A stretch of 57,383 nt of DNA from NCBI GenBank assembly GCA_025352145.1, contig JANXTY010000024.1:1-57383 (forward strand). The letters are read 5' to 3'. A program made the translations under genes and the position numbers. The stretch is from Oxalobacteraceae bacterium (GTDB lineage Bacteria; Pseudomonadota; Gammaproteobacteria; Burkholderiales; Burkholderiaceae_D). Below, piece by piece: positions 17,204 through 25,590 of the stretch. Each line of letters begins with the position of its first letter. The first letter of the stretch is position 1. Below the pieces are notes generated by a model. It saw nothing but the letters and a program-made list of their open reading frames with translations, searched no databases and was not told the DNA's origin.

Positions 17204-17580
17204 GAAGAAAGAATTTCTAAAAATACAAATCAGAAATACAGATCAGAAAAAACCGCGCAGCGTGTTGCTTGATGCTGCTGCCGATGAATGTCGTCAGCGT
17301 AAAACCCTTCCCGGCACCGCCCTATATGTGGGTCGTAGCTGAAACCATCTGCTTGGATTATAGGAGGATTTCCAAATCCGCCCTATGAAAAAGTGCATTC
17401 GACGTGGTTACCCACACCCACAAATACACTAAAAACAATGCCTCAACTCAGCAATTGCGATCAAAACATTCGTAGCACTCTTGGGTAATCTCCTTGGCTA
17501 AATTCAGTTTTGGTGAGCAGTGCGACATCAATGCGTGGATTAACAACAGGAATATTTATAAAAAAACCAGGAGGATATTG
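17204..17580. other. Divergent intergenic region
   Basis: This gap separates the AraC gene (minus) from the truncated TonB receptor gene (plus) and must hold both promoters. An imperfect inverted repeat lies at 17360-17385 (arms ATAGGAGGATTT and AAATCCGCCCTAT). An AGGAGG ribosome site at about 17569 precedes the receptor ATG. No other gene is seen. Confidence 0.5.
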
Positions 17581-18924
17581 ATGCACCCCAGCAACCAGAA
17601 ACACCACAATGCCCAAGCGAGCGCATTAATCAGCGTCCTATTAGCCTTAGCGGCGGCAAATCAGGCATTTGCGCAAACCCCGGCAGCAGCAGACGCAGAC
17701 ACGATTATCGTCACCGGATTCCGCGCCAGCTTGCAAACTTCTCTCACTGCCAAGAGGAAGGACGACAGCATTGTCGACGTGATCAAGGCTGAAGATATCG
17801 GCAAGTTTCCTGACAATAATCTGTCTGAAGCATTGCAACGCATCCCAGGTGTGGCGATCGATCGCGATGGCGGCGAAGGCCGTACCATTACCGTGCGCGG
17901 CTTAGGACCACAATTTACCCGCATCAACCTGAACGGCATGGAAGCTCTGGCCACATCCGGCGGTCGCGATTCTTCCGGCGGCGCTAACCGTGACTGCGGT
18001 TTTGACTTCAATGTTTTCGCCGCAGAATTATTCAGCTCGATCACGGTGCGTAAAACCCCTAGTGCTGAAATCGAAGAAGGCTCGCTCGGCGCCACCGTCG
18101 ATCTGGCAACGCCACGGCCATTTGATTTCAAAGGTTTTACGATGGCAGGTCAGTTGCAGGGGCAATATAACGACCTGTCGAAAAAGAAAAATGATCGCGA
18201 GACCTTTACGGCTTCCAATCGTTCCGCCGACGGCAAGTTTGGCGCGTTGATGTCTGTCGCTTTTTCAAGAAACAATAAAATCGAGGAAGGCCCCTCCACC
18301 ACCCGATGGGAAAATGGCTCTACTTTAGCGTCGACTTCGGCTGGCCGCTTCAAAAACGTCAGCACCGATGGCGGCGTCACCTTCTTACCTATCAATACCG
18401 CAACCGTCGCTGGTACCGCCAACACCGGCACCTTGATGGGTCTAACCGGGCCCGCACTGGATGTCACCAAAGCGCTGCATCCACGTATTCCGCGTTACGG
18501 ACATCTGATTTATGACGAAAGCCGTTTAGGCATGACCGGCTCGCTCCAGTTCAAACCCATCAAAGGCACCCTCATCACGATCGATGGCATGCATTCGGAC
18601 TTCACCGCCAATCGTATAGAGCAATATTTAGAAGCACTCTCTTTCAGTCGTTCTGGCCAGGGTACACCACAGACGAGCGTCTACAACTATACGATCAATC
18701 CGGCCGGCGAGCTGGCTAAAGCCAGCTTTAATGGCGTCGACATGCGCTCCGAAAATCGTCATGACCAGCTCGAATCGATTTTCAATCAGTTGAACCTGAC
18801 AGATCAGTACGACGATAAATTTGACTCCTACAACTCTCTCTTCGGTAACGTCGATAGCAACGCACCGCTCGACTATTCGCATACCGGACGCTCTTACATT
18901 TTGGGGCTGCGCTATAAGTATTAA
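17581..18924 (+). pseudogene. TonB-dependent receptor with internal in-frame deletion
   Basis: Translation from the ATG at 17581 (AGGAGG upstream) gives 447 residues: a signal peptide ending NQAFAQ, a TonB-box region DTIIVTGFRASL, a complete plug (DDSIVDVIKAEDIGKFPDNN, VRGLGPQFTRINLNGM) and the first barrel strands. At about residue 400 (ENRHDQLESIF) it jumps to the true C-terminal end of such receptors, LNLTDQYDDKF..GRSYILGLRYKY. Members of this family are normally about 900-1,000 residues, so roughly half of the barrel is missing without a frameshift. A functional transporter is unlikely, yet the frame is still intact. The junction lies near 18770-18800. It is probably a recent deletion rather than a mini-receptor, but expression cannot be excluded. 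Confidence 0.85.
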
Positions 18925-18998
18925 CTGATGTTACGCAGCACTCAGCATGCTGCGCTTGCAGTTGTTCTGAGTACGCCTGATGGCATAGATATAGGTGC

Positions 18999-19032
18999 AT
19001 CGTAGGGGCACGGCATGCCGTGCCCCTACGAT
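18999..19032. repeat. Palindromic intergenic repeat, copy B (complete)
   Basis: This is the full form of the element: a perfect 34-base palindrome with outer arms ATCGTAGGGG and CCCCTACGAT around the shared 20-base core. It starts 75 bases past the truncated receptor's stop codon. Confidence 0.75.
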
Positions 19033-19152
19033 ATCCAAATGCCATACCGTACGGCTTGGTCTGTCAGGAGGCGTAACCCCGCTGCGACTATTTTTCTCTA
19101 GTAGCCTGCCGGACTTAGCGCCACACCCAGTTATTTTGAATTGCGATTTGCC

Positions 19153-19516
19153 ATGCTGAGAAAAAATGCAGATTCTAATCGACCGATACCACATGTACCG
19201 CAGCGGCATGATCTGTTAGCCAACCGCATTCTTGACCTTATACGTCAGGAAAAAATAGACTTTGGTCAGCGCCTCCCTTCCATCCGCGAGCTACCGGCAA
19301 TAGTACATTGTAGGGATGGTGGAGTATTTATTGGATCAGGGGAGTACTTTATGGAACAAACTGGAGAGACACTTCCCCAATAATCATCTGCGCCAGGAAA
19401 TGCTGAGCGACTATCGGCATATTTTGGAAGCAATTGCAACTAACGATGTCGTCGGTGCGCGCCGCACGATGCGCGATCATCTCAAACGTCTGCGCTATTT
19501 TTTGGACATAAGCTGA
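19153..19516 (+). pseudogene. GntR/FCD-family regulator with central deletion
   Basis: The first part (HDLLANRILDLIRQEKIDFG, QRLPSIREL) is the start of a FadR-type winged HTH. It breaks off at about 19305. In another frame, from about 19316, VEYLLDQGSTLWNKLERHF and YRHILEAIATNDVVGARRTM follow, the last helices of an FCD ligand-binding domain. About 130 residues between them are missing and the frame is shifted, so no working protein can result. Regulators of this type with LW.KLE.HF ends commonly control uronate or aldarate catabolism. It presumably once regulated the adjacent receptor or GH9 gene; that is inference. Confidence 0.8.
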
Positions 19517-19641
19517 CCATAAACGCCAAAAAATAGCGGCTACGTGTCTGGGGCCGCAGCACGCAAACACGTTTTCACCGCACGGGTTCTGAAGAAAACC
19601 CGAATTGTTTAATACCCTTTGAAAGAGATAGCAGTTAGCTT

Positions 19642-21816
19642 TTAACGCACAGCGCAAAATCCAAAGGTTTGCGTACTTTTTGCCGCGACAACAGCGTTAT
19701 GGGCAAGTCCCTTTGCGCTCAGTACGGAACCAGACTGCGTCCATTCTGCACTCCACAGATTGTTGATTTTTCCCTGAACTGTCAATTGGATATTCCATTG
19801 CACCGGCTGTGTGCCGGAGTTGCTCACCGTAACTTCAGCGCAATATCCCGCTCCCCAATCCGACGTAATCTTTAATGCCGCAGATATCGCGTTGCTTGGG
19901 ATCGTCGTGGTGGTGGTCGATGTGGTCGATGTGGTCGATGTCGTTGATGTGGTCGATGTCGTTGAAGTGGTTGAAGTGGTGGATGTCGTGCTGCCCGTGC
20001 CTTGAGCGTAATCGTTGTAAAAAGCCAAAACCCAGGCCAGCGGTGCGTTCCAGTTAATGGCTACTTCATTGACCGAGTAAGCATTAATATTATCCACATA
20101 ACAGCTGGCAGGCTTCGATTTACAATTGGCGAGCAAGGCGGATGCGGTGCTGTCTTCCAGTCCGCTATTAGCACCACCGGACAAAGCGCCGGGAGGGGCC
20201 AACGGGTAACTGCCATTAATAGCGTTCGACCAGAAACGATGATGCGGTTGAACGGTGGTTTTGGTGCCTTCGCCGGTTACAAAAGAGAGCGATAAGGTGT
20301 TGCGGCCAAAGAGGTAATCGAGTCCTTTACCCACGCCTTTAGCGAAGCTGTCGTTTTTGGTGAAATCATAGGCTAAACCCATCAGCAGCAACTTATTGGC
20401 GATGCCGCCGTTTGAACCCCAGTAATACTCCAGGCTCGACATAGGCGCGGAATAGCCGGAAGAGGCTTGCGTAGAGAGATGGGTGTTGGCAATCGAGACA
20501 ATTTTTTGTTGCGCCACACTGCGCAAACTGGTTGTTTGAGTGCTAGGTACGGTGGCGAGTGACGCGAGGCCTGCCAACTCGGTATCGGCCCAACCAAGAT
20601 CGGTCTTGGTGATGCTGTAATTACTCATAGTGGGAAGATATTTGCTGTCGCCCGTGGTGATATAGAGTTCCGCTGCTGCCCAATAAAATTCATCCGATAC
20701 GGTTTTATCGCCGTAAGGACCGCCGCCATTATCGAAACTGCCGGAGTAAATCACAGCGGGATTCGCTTGAGCAGCGTTCCATGCATTTTTTGCAGCGGCT
20801 AAACAGACGGCAGAAAAGCTGGCATCAATACTTTTCCAAATACGTGCCGATTGTGCTGCAACGGCGGCCAAATTAAGTGTGGCCGCCGTTGATGGCGGTA
20901 CCAAGGCGCGGTCTTTAGGATCTTCATGCGGGGCCAGTGGAAAACCAGTCCAACTGGTATCGTGCATTTTGTGGTGTGCCATCCCTGCTTTGGCTTGGCC
21001 GGCAGGCACTTGCATGGAGAGTAAAAATTCCACTTCCCAGCGGGCTTCATCAAGAATATCTGGAATGCCGTTCGTACTTTCCGGGATATTAAATTTGCCG
21101 TCGCCCATGCTGCCTGGAGCGCTGCTCAGGTACAGGCTGCGCTCATACATATTGAGCAGCGTCCAGACTGCAATGCCGCCGTTGACCACGTATTTTCCGT
21201 GGTCGCCTGCGTCATACCACCCTTTGGTCACGTTAAGTGCGTAGTTACAGGTACCACTCCAACAAGGCACATTGAAGTCGCCTTTATTTACGCCGATATT
21301 TAAATGTCCTGCAGCGCGCGCCCATTTACTATTGGGTGCATAGCTTCCATTTCCACCACCGGTATACTGACTTTCAATCGCGATGCCGCTGCGATTGTGG
21401 TAAAAATATTTCATTGAATCGTAGAAGGCGCCCCGAAAAACAGTGGGAGAAATAGCGAAGTTGTAACTGGTATCCGCGCCAATCGCTAGCGAAAATCCAG
21501 TACCCGTGAGGGCTACGTTTGAAAGGTCAATCTGTTGGAGATTATCTCCGCTTGCAGCATCGATTCCGAGAAGAGTAGTTTGGCCCGTGGCAACGGTAGC
21601 GCCGTTTTGTTTTAACAACCAGGTTTGTGGGCTGGTCAAACTAGTTTTATAGGTCGCTATTTTTATCCCGTTGGGAAGATAGCCGAGCTGGTTGACGCGC
21701 GGGTTGCCGGTTTCGGCCTGGGCATTTAGCGCACCGAAAGTGAATAGTCCTGTGCCAATCAGTAGACAAAGTGTTTTGCGATTATATTTTTGCTTGATTT
21801 GCTTATTGTTATTCAT
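19642..21816 (-). CDS. Secreted GH9 endoglucanase with C-terminal CBM2
   Basis: The 724-residue protein has a signal peptide (residues 1-34), an Ig-like CelD_N domain ([19 protein letters not shown]), and a GH9 (alpha/alpha)6 catalytic domain. That domain shows [17 protein letters not shown], with the catalytic base Asp in DAGD (202/205), HHRFW, and the acid Glu in [17 protein letters not shown] threonine/serine linker of STT repeats joins a C-terminal CBM2-like domain ([25 protein letters not shown]) with two cysteines. GH9 enzymes cleave beta-1,4-glucan in cellulose or xyloglucan. It would supply oligosaccharides for the xyloglucan genes at 2-13 kb, and a matching LacI-type operator lies upstream. 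Whether it prefers cellulose or xyloglucan cannot be told. Confidence 0.92.
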   Translation of the reverse strand: MNNNKQIKQKYNRKTLCLLIGTGLFTFGALNAQAETGNPRVNQLGYLPNGIKIATYKTSLTSPQTWLLKQNGATVATGQTTLLGIDAASGDNLQQIDLSNVALTGTGFSLAIGADTSYNFAISPTVFRGAFYDSMKYFYHNRSGIAIESQYTGGGNGSYAPNSKWARAAGHLNIGVNKGDFNVPCWSGTCNYALNVTKGWYDAGDHGKYVVNGGIAVWTLLNMYERSLYLSSAPGSMGDGKFNIPESTNGIPDILDEARWEVEFLLSMQVPAGQAKAGMAHHKMHDTSWTGFPLAPHEDPKDRALVPPSTAATLNLAAVAAQSARIWKSIDASFSAVCLAAAKNAWNAAQANPAVIYSGSFDNGGGPYGDKTVSDEFYWAAAELYITTGDSKYLPTMSNYSITKTDLGWADTELAGLASLATVPSTQTTSLRSVAQQKIVSIANTHLSTQASSGYSAPMSSLEYYWGSNGGIANKLLLMGLAYDFTKNDSFAKGVGKGLDYLFGRNTLSLSFVTGEGTKTTVQPHHRFWSNAINGSYPLAPPGALSGGANSGLEDSTASALLANCKSKPASCYVDNINAYSVNEVAINWNAPLAWVLAFYNDYAQGTGSTTSTTSTTSTTSTTSTTSTTSTTSTTTTTIPSNAISAALKITSDWGAGYCAEVTVSNSGTQPVQWNIQLTVQGKINNLWSAEWTQSGSVLSAKGLAHNAVVAAKSTQTFGFCAVR
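19908..19990. repeat. 9-base tandem repeat coding the STT linker of GH9
   Basis: Units of the type GTGGTCGAT (plus strand), with variants GTCGTTGAT and GTGGTTGAA, repeat about nine times. They encode Ser-Thr-Thr on the minus strand between the GH9 and CBM2 domains. The unit length keeps the frame, so slippage would change linker length without breaking the gene. Confidence 0.85.
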
Positions 21817-22093
21817 AGAATTGTCTCGCGATTAATTGGTTGAAGGGGTTAGGATTGTTATGTCATAGATGCGATTACTGCCATTTCTTAAGGTGTGTAT
21901 AAAAAACTGGCCGATATAAACAGAAACAGGCCGATAGAAGTTGCTGTCAAAGGAGGTTTGAAATCGATTACATTACTCGCTATAGGTGTGATCCGTCAAC
22001 TTTGATGTTCACGTGGCTTCGACCGTGGTAATGGATGCGGCACTTTCAAGCCACTTCGGCCAAATAAAAGCCGAAAATAGAGCGAATTCGATA
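21817..22093. other. GH9 upstream region
   Basis: The region carries the LacI-type operator at 21959-21972 and presumably the GH9 promoter. No gene is visible. The IS3 remnant begins at its right edge. Confidence 0.45.
21959..21972. promoter_or_regulatory. Putative LacI-family operator upstream of GH9
   Basis: TGAAATCGATTACA fits TGNAANCGNTTNCA at all ten fixed positions, and is 13/14 identical to the reverse complement of the site upstream of the TonB receptor. It lies 143 bases before the GH9 start. Shared sites imply common control by one regulator, encoded outside the window or not recognised here. Confidence 0.55.
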
Positions 22094-22327
22094 TGAGCTT
22101 CCCCTGAAATTTAGTCTGCCACAGGTGGACGTAAAATCAACGTTACTTTAGGAAGACAGGAAATGCAAAGAATACCCAAAAAAGCCTACACGACGGAGTT
22201 CAAGGAATTTGCTGTTAAACGCGTCACGGATGGTGAGTCGATTTCAAAAGTGGTCAAAGAGCTTGGTCTGGGCGACCAGACGCTACGCAACTAGATCAAA
22301 GCTGCCGGTGAAGGAAAACTCAAAGGC
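22094..22327 (+). mobile_element. IS3-family remnant (left end and orfA)
   Basis: A TGAGCTTCCCCTGAAATTTAG end resembling IS3-family terminal repeats lies at 22094 (quoted in part: TGAGCTTCCCCTGAA). An orfA-like frame starts at the ATG at 22163 with a GGAAGA ribosome site: MQRIPKKAYTTEFKEFAVKR, then VVKELGLGDQTLRN. The expected Trp codon of TLRNW is TAG (22292-22294), so the helix-turn-helix protein is cut short. The frame then continues IKAAGEGKLKG. orfB and the right end are missing. The element is dead. Confidence 0.75.
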
Positions 22328-22525
22328 ATCAGCCGCAATGTCGTCACTGTCATCGGCATTGATTTAGCCAGAAACGTGTTTGCCCTGCAGGGCATCAATG
22401 CCGCCGGAAAAGCAATTCTGGTGCGGCCAAGCGTTCGCCGTGAGCCCTTGCTCGACACAGTGGCCCAATTGCCCTCTTGTACCATCGGTATGAAAGCCTG
22501 CACCGGCACGCATCAAAACCACTTG
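22328..22525 (+). mobile_element. IS110-family transposase fragment
   Basis: In the same frame as the preceding orfA remnant, the sequence reads RNVVTVIGIDLARNVFALQG, then INAAGKAILVRPSVRR, LLDTVAQLPSCTIGMKAC. This is the N-terminal RuvC-like (DEDD) domain of an IS110 transposase, with its first catalytic Asp in GIDLA. It stops after about 65 residues, just before tRNA-Arg. The rest of the transposase is absent. Confidence 0.8.
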
Positions 22526-22541
22526 AAAGCCGCATGGAGGC

Positions 22542-22618
<77 letters not shown>

Positions 22619-22656
22619 CGAGAAGATTTAAAAAAAGAAAACAGCGCACAAATGAA

Positions 22657-22683
22657 AAACGGGCTGTCATTGACAGCCCGTTT
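22657..22683 (-). terminator. Intrinsic terminator after tRNA-Pro
   Basis: A 12-base stem (AAACGGGCTGTC with its complement) and a short loop lie just past the 3' end of tRNA-Pro on the minus strand, followed there by TTTTTCATTT. It separates the two tRNA transcripts. Confidence 0.75.
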
Positions 22684-22688
22684 AAACT

Positions 22689-22765
22689 TGGTCGGAGTAC
22701 AAGGATTCGAACCTTGGACCCCCTGGTCCCAAACCAGGTGCGCTACCGGACTGCGCCACACTCCG
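22689..22765 (-). tRNA. tRNA-Pro(UGG)
   Basis: A 77-nt cloverleaf on the minus strand starts CGGAGTG and ends in encoded CCA. The anticodon loop is TTTGGGA (anticodon TGG), and the T-loop is GGTTCGAATCC. The C1-G72 start is typical for bacterial tRNA-Pro. Confidence 0.94.
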
Positions 22766-22939
22766 AAGACCAGAATAATACTCGTTTAGGCCGAGGAGGT
22801 CAAATGGAAAAAGGCTTCCTGCTCATTTTCTAAAACAATAGCGTTCCTTCGAATACGCTTACTCAGTAAGCGAAGAATATTGTCAAAATAAACTGGGGTA
22901 GAATATGCGCTACTTATTTTCAATAAAAACAAACGCACC

Positions 22940-23368
22940 ATGCCCCCCATTTTTACGTGGAATGTGAGAGTTTATTACGAAGACACTGATGCAGGCGGCG
23001 TTGTGTTCTACGCAAACTACCTGAAGTTTTTTGAGCGGGCGCGTACTGAATGGTTACGCGCCGCAGGGGTGAGCCGGCTTGACATGATAGCCGACTCAAC
23101 GATATTCGCCGTTAAAAATGCCGCCATTGATTACCGTGCCCCCGCGTTATTGGATGACGAACTAACATTAACAGTCATTGTCCAAAAACTGGGTCGCGCC
23201 TCTCTTGTTTTTTTTCAGGAAGTTTGGCGCGGTACCGATTTGTTAACTACTGCATCCATTACCATTGCTTGCGTCCACACGCAAACATTGCGGCCTTGCG
23301 CCATACCTGCCCATGCATGGGAAAAAATAGCAGCTGTCCCCATTCAGGCCGGTAATGGGAATACATAA
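22940..23368 (+). CDS. ybgC: Acyl-CoA thioesterase YbgC, tol-pal operon
   Basis: This 142-residue hotdog-fold protein has the YEDTDAGGVVFYANYLKFFERART motif of 4-hydroxybenzoyl-CoA/YbgC thioesterases (quoted as YEDTDAGGVVFYANYL and KFFERART), with the catalytic Asp in DTDAGG. YbgC hydrolyses short or long acyl-CoA thioesters and is the usual first gene of tol-pal operons. It is followed by tolQ after an unusually long gap of 297 bases, in which no gene is visible. That gap may hold a separate tolQ promoter. Confidence 0.92.
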   Translation: MPPIFTWNVRVYYEDTDAGGVVFYANYLKFFERARTEWLRAAGVSRLDMIADSTIFAVKNAAIDYRAPALLDDELTLTVIVQKLGRASLVFFQEVWRGTDLLTTASITIACVHTQTLRPCAIPAHAWEKIAAVPIQAGNGNT

Positions 23369-23665
23369 AAGAGGATTGCGCAGCATGTTGATTTGCAGGG
23401 GATTTTTCTGAAAGAACAACGTGGGGAGATTCTACTGACCGAGGGAATAAAATTTCCTTGCAAAACGAAAAGCAAACCCAAAATAGGAGCGATGGTTCAC
23501 GTCATGGCTCACGTCATTATGCCAAGGCCAGAATAAATATATTTGCTTACATAATCACGCTACCAACCCCAACACCATTCTGTATTATGCAGTCTGTGTT
23601 ATTTTAAGCATGCTCACATCCCATTCTATTTTCCGTTTCTTTGCGGATACATCTCAACATACCCC

Positions 23666-24355
23666 ATGACCGTTACTCAAGATCTTTCCTTTCTTTCTCT
23701 CATCACCAACGCTTCCATCATCGTGCAGTTGGTATTGGCCTTATTGTTGCTGGTATCAATGATCAGCTGGTCTTATATCTTCCGAAAGATGTTCGCTATC
23801 CGAAATGCGCGAACCCAGACGGCGTCGTTTGAGCGTATTTTCTGGGCGGGAGGCAGCCTGCAAACGATTTACCAAAATGCCAGCAACCAACGTAACCATA
23901 GCGGCGCACTGGAACGTATTTTCGAATCCGGCATGGGTGAATTCATTAAAGGCAAAGCGTCCTATGCGGGCAAGGAAAACGTCGACAACAGCGCTATTCT
24001 GGATGGCGCCCGACGCGCAATGCGAGCTTCGTATCAACGGGAAATGGATGCGCTGGAATCACATCTATCTTTTTTAGCTTCGGTCGGATCAGTATCGCCC
24101 TATGTGGGTCTGCTCGGTACTGTTTGGGGCATCATGAATGCCTTTCGTGGCCTGGCCAATGTACAGCAAGCCACCCTCGCTGCAGTCGCTCCAGGGATTG
24201 CCGAGGCGCTGATCGCAACGGCGATTGGCCTATTTGCCGCGATTCCGGCGGTCGTTGCTTACAACCGCTATTCTCACGATATTGATCGGCTTGCGATTCG
24301 TTTCGAGAGTTTTATTGAAGAATTTTCCAATATCTTGCAGCGCCAGTCGCGCTAA
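23666..24355 (+). CDS. tolQ: Tol-Pal proton channel subunit TolQ
   Basis: The 229-residue protein has three transmembrane helices: residues about 15-35 (IVQLVLALLLLVSMISW), 135-160 (FLASVGSVSPYVGLLGTVWG) and 170-195 (GIAEALIATAIGLFAAIPAV). It belongs to the MotA/TolQ/ExbB family. TolQ with TolR forms the inner-membrane motor that uses the proton gradient to energise TolA for outer-membrane constriction during division. The GTVWGIMNAFRGL segment is characteristic. tolR follows after 11 bases, with an AGGAG site. Confidence 0.95.
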   Translation: MTVTQDLSFLSLITNASIIVQLVLALLLLVSMISWSYIFRKMFAIRNARTQTASFERIFWAGGSLQTIYQNASNQRNHSGALERIFESGMGEFIKGKASYAGKENVDNSAILDGARRAMRASYQREMDALESHLSFLASVGSVSPYVGLLGTVWGIMNAFRGLANVQQATLAAVAPGIAEALIATAIGLFAAIPAVVAYNRYSHDIDRLAIRFESFIEEFSNILQRQSR

Positions 24356-24366
24356 GAGGAGTAACG

Positions 24367-24810
24367 ATGAGCTCTTCGTTTTCCAATTCTCTGCGGGGAG
24401 GCCGTAGCCGCAAATTCAAGGCAGAAATCAACGTCGTTCCTTATATCGATGTGATGATGGTACTGCTGGTGATTTTTATGGTGGCGGCGCCTTTGACCAA
24501 CCCTAACGTGATCAACCTGCCTACAGCAGGAAAATCGACTCTGCCGCCCGCCGAATATATTGAAGTTGTCGTCAAACCAGACGCGTCTTTTGATATCAGC
24601 ATTAAAGGGAAAAAAGATAGCACGGAACAAGCTGAAACCATGAGCAGCCGAAATGCCTTGTTGAAAAAACTCAAGGAAATACACGAGAGCAATGGTGCGC
24701 TTCCCGTGTTGATCGCTGGCGATAAAGACATCAAATATGACGAGGTGATTCAGATTATTTCCGAAGCCAAAAAAATCGGTATACATCGCGTTGGACTGGC
24801 GACAAAGTAA
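24367..24810 (+). CDS. tolR: Tol-Pal motor subunit TolR
   Basis: The 147-residue protein has one TM helix near residues 25-45 (VVPYIDVMMVLLVIFMVAAP) with the membrane-embedded Asp of the proton path, and a periplasmic ExbD/TolR domain to the end (VLIAGDKDIKYDEVIQIISEAKKIG). TolR binds peptidoglycan and couples proton flow through TolQR to TolA. A GAGGAG ribosome site lies in the end of tolQ. tolA follows after 6 bases. Confidence 0.95.
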   Translation: MSSSFSNSLRGGRSRKFKAEINVVPYIDVMMVLLVIFMVAAPLTNPNVINLPTAGKSTLPPAEYIEVVVKPDASFDISIKGKKDSTEQAETMSSRNALLKKLKEIHESNGALPVLIAGDKDIKYDEVIQIISEAKKIGIHRVGLATK

Positions 24811-24816
24811 ACACCG

Positions 24817-25590
24817 GTGAATGAAGACGCATTGATGAACGCAACCATTCCCTATCAGGCCCCACGAGAGCCAGGCCGCTGGCCTTCGCTCGCGCTGGCG
24901 GCAATCGTCCATCTTGCCTTGTTCTCATTCCTGTGGATAGGCATACGCTGGCAGAACGAAACCCCCGCTACGATGGAAGCTGAAGTGTGGGACATGACCC
25001 CTCGTGAAGCTGCGCCAAAAGAACCAGACCCCATTCCCGAACAACCGCATCGGCAACCGATCATTGAGGAACCGCGCGAGAATCCAGAAATCGCCATTGA
25101 ACAAGAAAAAAAACGTCAAGCAGCTATAGCTATGCAGAAAGCTTTGCAAGAAGAAAAAGCGGAAAAAAAGAAACAGGACAACGCAAAAAAAATAAAAGCA
25201 GAACAAGATAAAAAAACACAGGAAAAAATACATGAGGCCGACCTCAAACGCATGATGAGCCAAATCGGTACCGGTGGTAACGGTAGCGCAACGAATTCGA
25301 CCAGCGCACGAGCCGATGATTATTCGTCCCTCATCACAAACATAATCAAACACAATATTATTTATGGAGGGAACACAGATGTTCCCGGCAACCCACGCGC
25401 CATATTTAAAATCGAACAATTACCATCCGGCGATATTTTCTCCATTAAAAAAGTGAAAAGTAGCGGGATTCCCGCCTTTGATAATGCAGTGGAAAAAGCC
25501 ATCGCAAAATCCTCTCCCCTGCCAAAGAAAAAAAATGGCACAGTAGAACGCGAGATTGAAGCCACATTTAATTTGAAAGAGCTACCGTGA
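24817..25590 (+). CDS. tolA: TolA, energy-transducing envelope protein
   Basis: The 257-residue protein shows the three TolA domains. A single TM helix lies at about residues 25-45 (LALAAIVHLALFSFLWIGI). Domain II is a Lys/Glu/Ala-rich coiled coil at about 85-148, rather short. Domain III is a C-terminal TonB-like domain with YGGNTDVPGNPRAIFKIEQL and AFDNAVEKAIAKSSPLP. It links TolQR to Pal and TolB. The frame opens with GTG at 24817; the ATG at 24835 (MNATIPYQAP) is an equally good start. The stop codon overlaps the tolB start (GTGA), so the two are translationally coupled. Confidence 0.92.
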   Translation: MNEDALMNATIPYQAPREPGRWPSLALAAIVHLALFSFLWIGIRWQNETPATMEAEVWDMTPREAAPKEPDPIPEQPHRQPIIEEPRENPEIAIEQEKKRQAAIAMQKALQEEKAEKKKQDNAKKIKAEQDKKTQEKIHEADLKRMMSQIGTGGNGSATNSTSARADDYSSLITNIIKHNIIYGGNTDVPGNPRAIFKIEQLPSGDIFSIKKVKSSGIPAFDNAVEKAIAKSSPLPKKKNGTVEREIEATFNLKELP

